Assembly (NCBI GenBank): GCA_036639875.1
Contig: JAVWHX010000021.1
Span: forward strand, 1 to 33,720
DNA: 33,720 nt
Reading direction: 5' to 3'
DNA from: JAVWHX01 sp036639875
GTDB lineage: Bacteria > Bacillota_I > Bacilli_A > Erysipelotrichales > Coprobacillaceae
Part shown: positions 30,364 through 33,720 of the stretch, one piece after another
How positions within the stretch are numbered: the first letter of the stretch is position 1
Layout: each line of letters starts with the position of its first letter
Position numbers and translations under genes: made by a program
The notes under the pieces: generated by a model
What the model saw: only the letters and a program-made list of their open reading frames with translations
The model's database searches: none
Told to the model about the DNA's origin: nothing

Positions 30364-30978
30364 CTATAATGAATTAAGGAATTTCTTCCATTCACTTGGA
30401 TTATCTACGAAATACTTAGGACATTCTTTCCCAGTAACATCATAATGTCTAATAACATCTTCTTTATCAAGTTTATATGTTTTCATAAGTTCTCTTACAA
30501 GGGTTTGTAATGATTGATATGTTTCTTTGTTAAATTTTCCAGTTTTGTCTGGATGGCATGTTTCAATAGAAATTGTATCTTTATTACGATTGTTAGAAGC
30601 ATAAGATATTTCATTTAAAGGAATACATTGAATAACTTCTCCTTTTAAACCAACAATGAAATGACTTGATGCTTTTGTTGTTTTTGTTGTTTTTAGTTTT
30701 TCAAAATAGTCTCTATTATTAATGGCGGTTGATCCAGGATTAGCAGTATAATGAACAACGATTCCTTTGACTTGACTTAATGCTTTTCCACTTCTTGAAT
30801 AGGGATTAACAGTTAAAAAATTATGTTGAATAGATAAACTATCAACATTATATTCTTCAATATCATTAGTAGGTTTGAATAATGCGATATATCCAATACC
30901 TAAACATATAACAATAACGATACATATTTTAAATAGAATTGTTGTTTTTCTGATTTTCTTTGTTTTTTTCTTTTTCAT
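30364..30978 (-). CDS. N-acetylmuramoyl-L-alanine amidase (Amidase_2/PGRP)
   Basis: A 204-residue membrane-anchored cell-wall amidase. A very basic N-terminus (MKKKKTKKIRK) and one hydrophobic segment (about residues 14-33) place the catalytic domain outside. 'VKGIVVHYTANPGSTA' carries the first zinc histidine, 'ASSHFIVGLKGEVIQCIPLN' the second strand, and 'DVIRHYDVTGKECPKYF' the second histidine and the zinc cysteine. It cuts between N-acetylmuramic acid and L-alanine in peptidoglycan. GGGGG precedes the ATG. It is a single gene ending at the bidirectional terminator. Confidence 0.94.
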   Translation of the reverse strand: MKKKKTKKIRKTTILFKICIVIVICLGIGYIALFKPTNDIEEYNVDSLSIQHNFLTVNPYSRSGKALSQVKGIVVHYTANPGSTAINNRDYFEKLKTTKTTKASSHFIVGLKGEVIQCIPLNEISYASNNRNKDTISIETCHPDKTGKFNKETYQSLQTLVRELMKTYKLDKEDVIRHYDVTGKECPKYFVDNPSEWKKFLNSL

Positions 30979-31063
30979 ATTTTAACCCCCATTGCATAGA
31001 ACCATTATGACATATATTTATTAAAATGTATTAATAAAATTAAAATAATGTTTTAAGATATAC

Positions 31064-31633
31064 TTAATTTTTTGTCGAATGAAGTTTTTTGAGAAGAGTG
31101 CTCATTTGATTTATATCTTGTTCTTGAAGGGAAATAATAGTAGTAAGTATTGAATACAATTCATCACAAATAGGATATTGAAGAAGAGTTTTAGACATTT
31201 TAATAGCACCGTAATGATGAGGAATCATTTCATGAATAAAGGATATATTGATGTCATTGTTGGATTCAGCATTTTTCATACTTGAAAACATCGTTGAAGA
31301 AATCTGTTCATAGCTACCTAAATAAGAATTAATGTCAGTTTGATTGTTTTCACATGAACATTTGTTATAAATGTTCATCATATCTTGAATACTTTTTGTT
31401 TGATTTTCAATAATTTGGCAAGCAATGTTTTGTAAGGGAATATTAGTTGTATAGAGTAATAAATTTTTAGACATTTGAATAGCTGCATAGTGGAGGGGAA
31501 TCATTTGATTAATGAAAGTCATGGATAAACTGCTTAATAATGTAGCACTTGTCATGCTTTGTATCATTTGAGATAAAAGAGAGTTATAACATTGTAAATA
31601 CTTTTGTGAATTTAAACTATAGGTTTGGTTCAT
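31064..31633 (-). CDS. DUF305 protein, duplicated ferritin-like domain
   Basis: A 189-residue helical protein with two copies of the DUF305 core. The first reads 'FINQMIPLHYAAIQMSKNLL', the second 'FIHEMIPHHYGAIKMSKTLL'. Each core resembles the M-I-x-H-H-x-x-A motif of DUF305 proteins, several of which bind copper. The first copy has lost the first histidine of the pair. A CSCEN sequence lies between the copies (about residue 93). No signal peptide is visible, while many DUF305 proteins are exported. AAAGGAG supports the ATG at 31633 over the in-frame ATG at 31648. Confidence 0.85.
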   Translation of the reverse strand: MNQTYSLNSQKYLQCYNSLLSQMIQSMTSATLLSSLSMTFINQMIPLHYAAIQMSKNLLLYTTNIPLQNIACQIIENQTKSIQDMMNIYNKCSCENNQTDINSYLGSYEQISSTMFSSMKNAESNNDINISFIHEMIPHHYGAIKMSKTLLQYPICDELYSILTTIISLQEQDINQMSTLLKKLHSTKN

Positions 31634-31687
31634 AAATTCTCCTTTCATGATAAACTATGAGAAATAAATGGAGTTGTGAGGATAAAG

Positions 31688-32119
31688 ATGAAATATAAAA
31701 TTGGAATTATATCAGATACGCATGATGTATTAAAAGAGGAAGTTATTGATAATCTTAAAGATTGTGATTATATATTACATGCTGGTGATGTTATGAAAGA
31801 AGAAATATTACTAAGACTAAAAGCAATTTGTAAAGTTATTGTGGTAGAAGGAAATAATGATAATCTTGGTTTGAATAAAGAAGAATATTTTGATATTGGG
31901 GGATATCATTTTTATATGAGTCATCAATTAGGTGAACATCAAAATGTGGATTTCTATGTTTTTGGTCATTCACATCAATATGCTCATTATCTAAAAGATA
32001 GTACTGTTTATCTGAATCCTGGAGGATGTGGAAGACGAAGATTTTCTATGGAATTGTCATATATCATTCTTTATCTTGATAATAAGGGATATAAGATAGA
32101 AAAAAGAAAAATAGAATAA
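31688..32119 (+). CDS. YfcE/MJ0936-type metallophosphoesterase
   Basis: A 143-residue calcineurin-like phosphoesterase. Metal-binding motifs: 'IISDTHDVLKEEV', 'YILHAGDVM', 'VVEGNNDN', 'FYMSHQLGEH' and 'FGHSHQYAH', then 'LNPGGCGRRRF'. YfcE-family enzymes hydrolyse phosphodiesters in vitro, while the physiological substrate is open. It is a little short (usual 155-185), with a compact middle. The ATG at 31688 behind GTGAGGA is preferred over the GTG at 31676. It is divergent from the DUF305 gene. Confidence 0.92.
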   Translation: MKYKIGIISDTHDVLKEEVIDNLKDCDYILHAGDVMKEEILLRLKAICKVIVVEGNNDNLGLNKEEYFDIGGYHFYMSHQLGEHQNVDFYVFGHSHQYAHYLKDSTVYLNPGGCGRRRFSMELSYIILYLDNKGYKIEKRKIE

Positions 32120-32151
32120 TCTGTTTGTATGAAATTTTGTTGATAAATTCA

Positions 32152-32180
32152 TTGTATTTTTGAAAACTGTATGCTATAAT
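32152..32180 (+). promoter_or_regulatory. Extended -10 promoter of rpsF-ssb-rpsR
   Basis: TTGTAT (32152-32157), 17 bases, TATAAT (32175-32180) with TGC before the -10. It gives a leader of about 70 bases. Confidence 0.75.
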
Positions 32181-32210
32181 CTTGGAGCATGTAAAAAGAA
32201 TTTACTGCCT

Positions 32211-32228
32211 GTCTACAGATGAGTAGAC
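32211..32228 (+). promoter_or_regulatory. Hairpin in the rpsF leader
   Basis: GTCTAC and GTAGAC form a six-pair stem 27 bases upstream of the rpsF start codon. In many bacteria the rpsF leader binds the S6:S18 complex for autoregulation; this hairpin is a candidate, but I could not confirm the conserved features of that motif. Confidence 0.4.
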
Positions 32229-32255
32229 CATTAGACCATAGGAGGAGGACCAAAA

Positions 32256-32537
32256 ATGAACAAATATGAAATTATGTTTATTGTAAAACCAAACGTTGAA
32301 GATGATGCAAGAAATGCTCTTATCGAAACATTTAAAAAAGTTTTAAGTGCGGATAACGGTACAATTGATAACGTTAACGAATGGGGATTACGTGATTTAG
32401 CTTATGAAATTGATGATTATGCTAAAGGATATTATGTAGTCGTTGATACAACTACTACACCAGCAAATATTGCTGAATTTGAACGTTTATCACGTATTAA
32501 CGCAAATATGTTACGTCATATGACAATTAGAAAATAA
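32256..32537 (+). CDS. rpsF: 30S ribosomal protein S6
   Basis: A 93-residue S6, normal length. 'KYEIMFIVKPNVEDDARNAL' opens the ferredoxin-like fold, and 'EWGLRDLAYEIDDYAKGYYV' and 'LSRINANMLRHMTIRK' are conserved blocks. It pairs with S18 in the platform of the small subunit. AGGAGGAGG lies upstream of the ATG. It leads the classic rpsF-ssb-rpsR operon, with 13 bases to ssb. Confidence 0.98.
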   Translation: MNKYEIMFIVKPNVEDDARNALIETFKKVLSADNGTIDNVNEWGLRDLAYEIDDYAKGYYVVVDTTTTPANIAEFERLSRINANMLRHMTIRK

Positions 32538-32550
32538 GGAGGCGTAAATT

Positions 32551-33006
32551 ATGCTTAATCGTGTCGTACTTGTAGGAAGAATGACAAAAGATCCAGAATT
32601 AAGAAGAACAAACACAGGAGCTGCAGTAACATCATTTACTTTAGCTTTAAATCGTAACTTCCAATCTGCTGATGGAATTCAAGCGGATTATATTCCATGT
32701 GTTGTATGGAATAAAGTTGCTGAGAATGTGGAAAAGTATTGTTCAAAAGGATCATTGGTTGGTGTAGAAGGAAGATTACGTTCACGTAATTATGATAATG
32801 CACAAGGGCAAAAAGTTTATGTCATTGAAGTTGTTTGTGACAGCGTACAATTCTTAGAAACAAAAGCTTCTAGAGAAAAGGCTGAACAACAACAACCTCA
32901 AATCAAACAAGATGAATTCTATGATATGAAAACAGTGAATTTAGAAAAAGATTTCGATAATTCATTTAATTCATTTGATATCATGGAAGATGATATTCAA
33001 TTTTAA
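32551..33006 (+). CDS. ssb: Single-stranded DNA-binding protein
   Basis: A 151-residue SSB. The OB fold covers about residues 1-105: 'MLNRVVLVGRMTKDPELRRT', 'SFTLALNRNFQS', 'DYIPCVVWNKVAENVEKYCS', 'GSLVGVEGRLRSRNYDNAQG'. A glutamine-rich linker leads to the acidic tail ending in 'MEDDIQF', the tip that recruits replication and repair partners (in most Firmicutes it ends D-D-x-P/I-F). Its position between rpsF and rpsR marks it as the main chromosomal SSB. Confidence 0.98.
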   Translation: MLNRVVLVGRMTKDPELRRTNTGAAVTSFTLALNRNFQSADGIQADYIPCVVWNKVAENVEKYCSKGSLVGVEGRLRSRNYDNAQGQKVYVIEVVCDSVQFLETKASREKAEQQQPQIKQDEFYDMKTVNLEKDFDNSFNSFDIMEDDIQF

Positions 33007-33020
33007 GGAGGAAAATACTT

Positions 33021-33251
33021 ATGGCATTTAAAAGACAAAGAATGGGTAGAAAAAAAGTTTGCTTCTTTACAAAAAATAAGATTACTGAAATCGATTATAA
33101 AGATGTAGAGTTGTTAAAAAGATTTGTTTCTGCTAACGGAAAAATCATTCCAAGACGTGTTACTGGAACTAGTGCTAAATATCAAAGAATGTTAGCTACT
33201 GCTATTAAACGTTCTAGACAAATGGCATTATTACCATACGTTGGTGAATAA
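33021..33251 (+). CDS. rpsR: 30S ribosomal protein S18
   Basis: A 76-residue S18, normal length. 'IDYKDVELLKRFVSANGKII' and 'PRRVTGTSAKYQRMLATAIK' are characteristic. A cysteine at 15 ('KKVCFFTKNKIT') is the remnant of the ancestral zinc motif. AAGGAGG precedes the ATG. It is the last gene of the operon; a terminator follows at 33336. Confidence 0.98.
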   Translation: MAFKRQRMGRKKVCFFTKNKITEIDYKDVELLKRFVSANGKIIPRRVTGTSAKYQRMLATAIKRSRQMALLPYVGE

Positions 33252-33335
33252 TTCATAAACGAAAACCTCGATTAATTCGCAATGTCGGCAACTTAAGGTA
33301 TTGATGAAATATCATGTTTATGTATTTTAAAATCT

Positions 33336-33377
33336 AAAAACGAAGAAAAGGATCATTCCTGAATTCTTCGTTTTTTT
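33336..33377 (+). terminator. Intrinsic terminator of the rpsR operon
   Basis: AAAACGAAGAA pairs with TTCTTCGTTTT, with inner AGGA/TCCT pairing, followed by seven T. The 85-base 3' untranslated stretch before it (33252-33335) also has CATAAAC near 33254 matching GTTTATG near 33316. Confidence 0.9.
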
Positions 33378-33416
33378 GCGTATGTGAAAACATAGTTTTC
33401 GATGGATTTTTTTGAT

Positions 33417-33719
33417 TTAGAAACTTTTCTTTTTATTCATTGGATATTTTTGACTTTTTGGATTTTTATTTCTCTGATTGCTTCTTCCTGGGCGGATTGG
33501 TATTATGTTTTTTCTTATTTCCTCTATCATTTTTAAGTATCTATTTTCCTTTTTTTCTTCATCATCTTCTAAAATCACTTTTATAAGCTCTTCTTTAATT
33601 ATTCCTATTGTCATATTCTGATTGATTTTCATTTCATATTTGTAGTTTCTATATTTATCTTCTAATTTGTTTTTAAATTCTGCTTCCCAGATACAATCCT
33701 GAACAATATTGCTAAGATA
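33417..33719 (-). mobile_element. Transposase C-terminal part, IS4-like, running off the edge
   Basis: The minus-strand frame is open from the right edge to a stop at 33417, so 100 C-terminal residues are visible and the start lies outside. 'YLSNIVQDCIWEAEFKNKLE', 'MKINQNMTIGIIKEELIKVI' and the very basic end 'NIIPIRPGRSNQRNKNPKSQ' followed by KYPMNKKKSF match the tails of IS4-type DDE transposases found in Firmicutes. The in-frame ATG at 33632 is internal. The IS end should lie between 33377 and 33416, but I cannot define its inverted repeat without the other end. Confidence 0.75.
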
Positions 33720-33720
33720 G

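Noticed and set aside
30285..30374. 29-codon frame MKLISPIYRC... with a ribosome binding site
   Set aside because: The frame runs through the strong terminator hairpin and its T-run, so the mRNA would end before the stop codon; the dense RNA pairing explains the sequence better.

Overview
This window is a low-GC, AT-rich bacterial chromosome segment of Firmicutes type. Evidence includes strong AGGAGG-type ribosome binding sites, TTGACA/TATAAT promoters, many hairpin-plus-T-run terminators, PTS components, a class B sortase, DegV, DUF951 and the rpsF-ssb-rpsR operon. The mix (MgtE, ROK, PTS of the lactose/cellobiose type, no spore genes seen) would fit a gut Erysipelotrichia-like organism such as a Coprobacillus relative, but that placement is inference; no rRNA or tRNA is present to confirm it.

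Layout. Positions 1-1965 are accessory: the 3' end of a DUF1579-like gene, a KilA-N domain gene flanked by short direct repeats, and an XRE regulator with two membrane segments. At 1994-3514 lies mgtE on the minus strand with a structured leader. At 3597-6181 a PTS EIIB subunit, a kinase-dead ROK regulator and a PHP phosphoesterase follow one another. Then come a small membrane-anchored protein, an AEC transporter and an FAD oxidoreductase with an attenuator-like leader. At 9624-12320 an RpiR regulator is divergent from a two-gene unit: a free-standing RarA/MgsA C-terminal domain and a PTS EIIC. A PepSY lipoprotein and a folD-DUF951-GNAT operon follow.

Positions 14725-16105 are the most unusual stretch. 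A PemK/MazF-like toxin gene (minus strand) is followed, on the same strand, by its own strong promoter, two 30-base repeats and a terminator. This is the layout of a type III antitoxin RNA cassette, but placed downstream of the toxin instead of upstream. Upstream of the toxin is only a frameshifted gene remnant. Next comes a DUF1254/DUF1214 protein translationally coupled to an MFS transporter, then an HPr-like protein lacking the catalytic histidine.

Positions 18890-25664 hold housekeeping and stress genes: MarR-DegV with a 20-base palindromic operator, a PAP2 phosphatase, ychF, a class B sortase, a ClpC-like ATPase lacking the middle domain, and an XRE regulator. That regulator is divergent from a small BceAB-like ABC transporter, with an inverted repeat and a duplicated leader between them. 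Positions 27944-32119 carry ispD, a glycosyl-hydrolase-like lipid-anchored or membrane-anchored protein, an unknown gene, a free-standing structured small RNA, an amidase, a DUF305 protein and a YfcE-type phosphodiesterase. The window ends with rpsF-ssb-rpsR and the C-terminal end of a transposase, which runs off the right edge.
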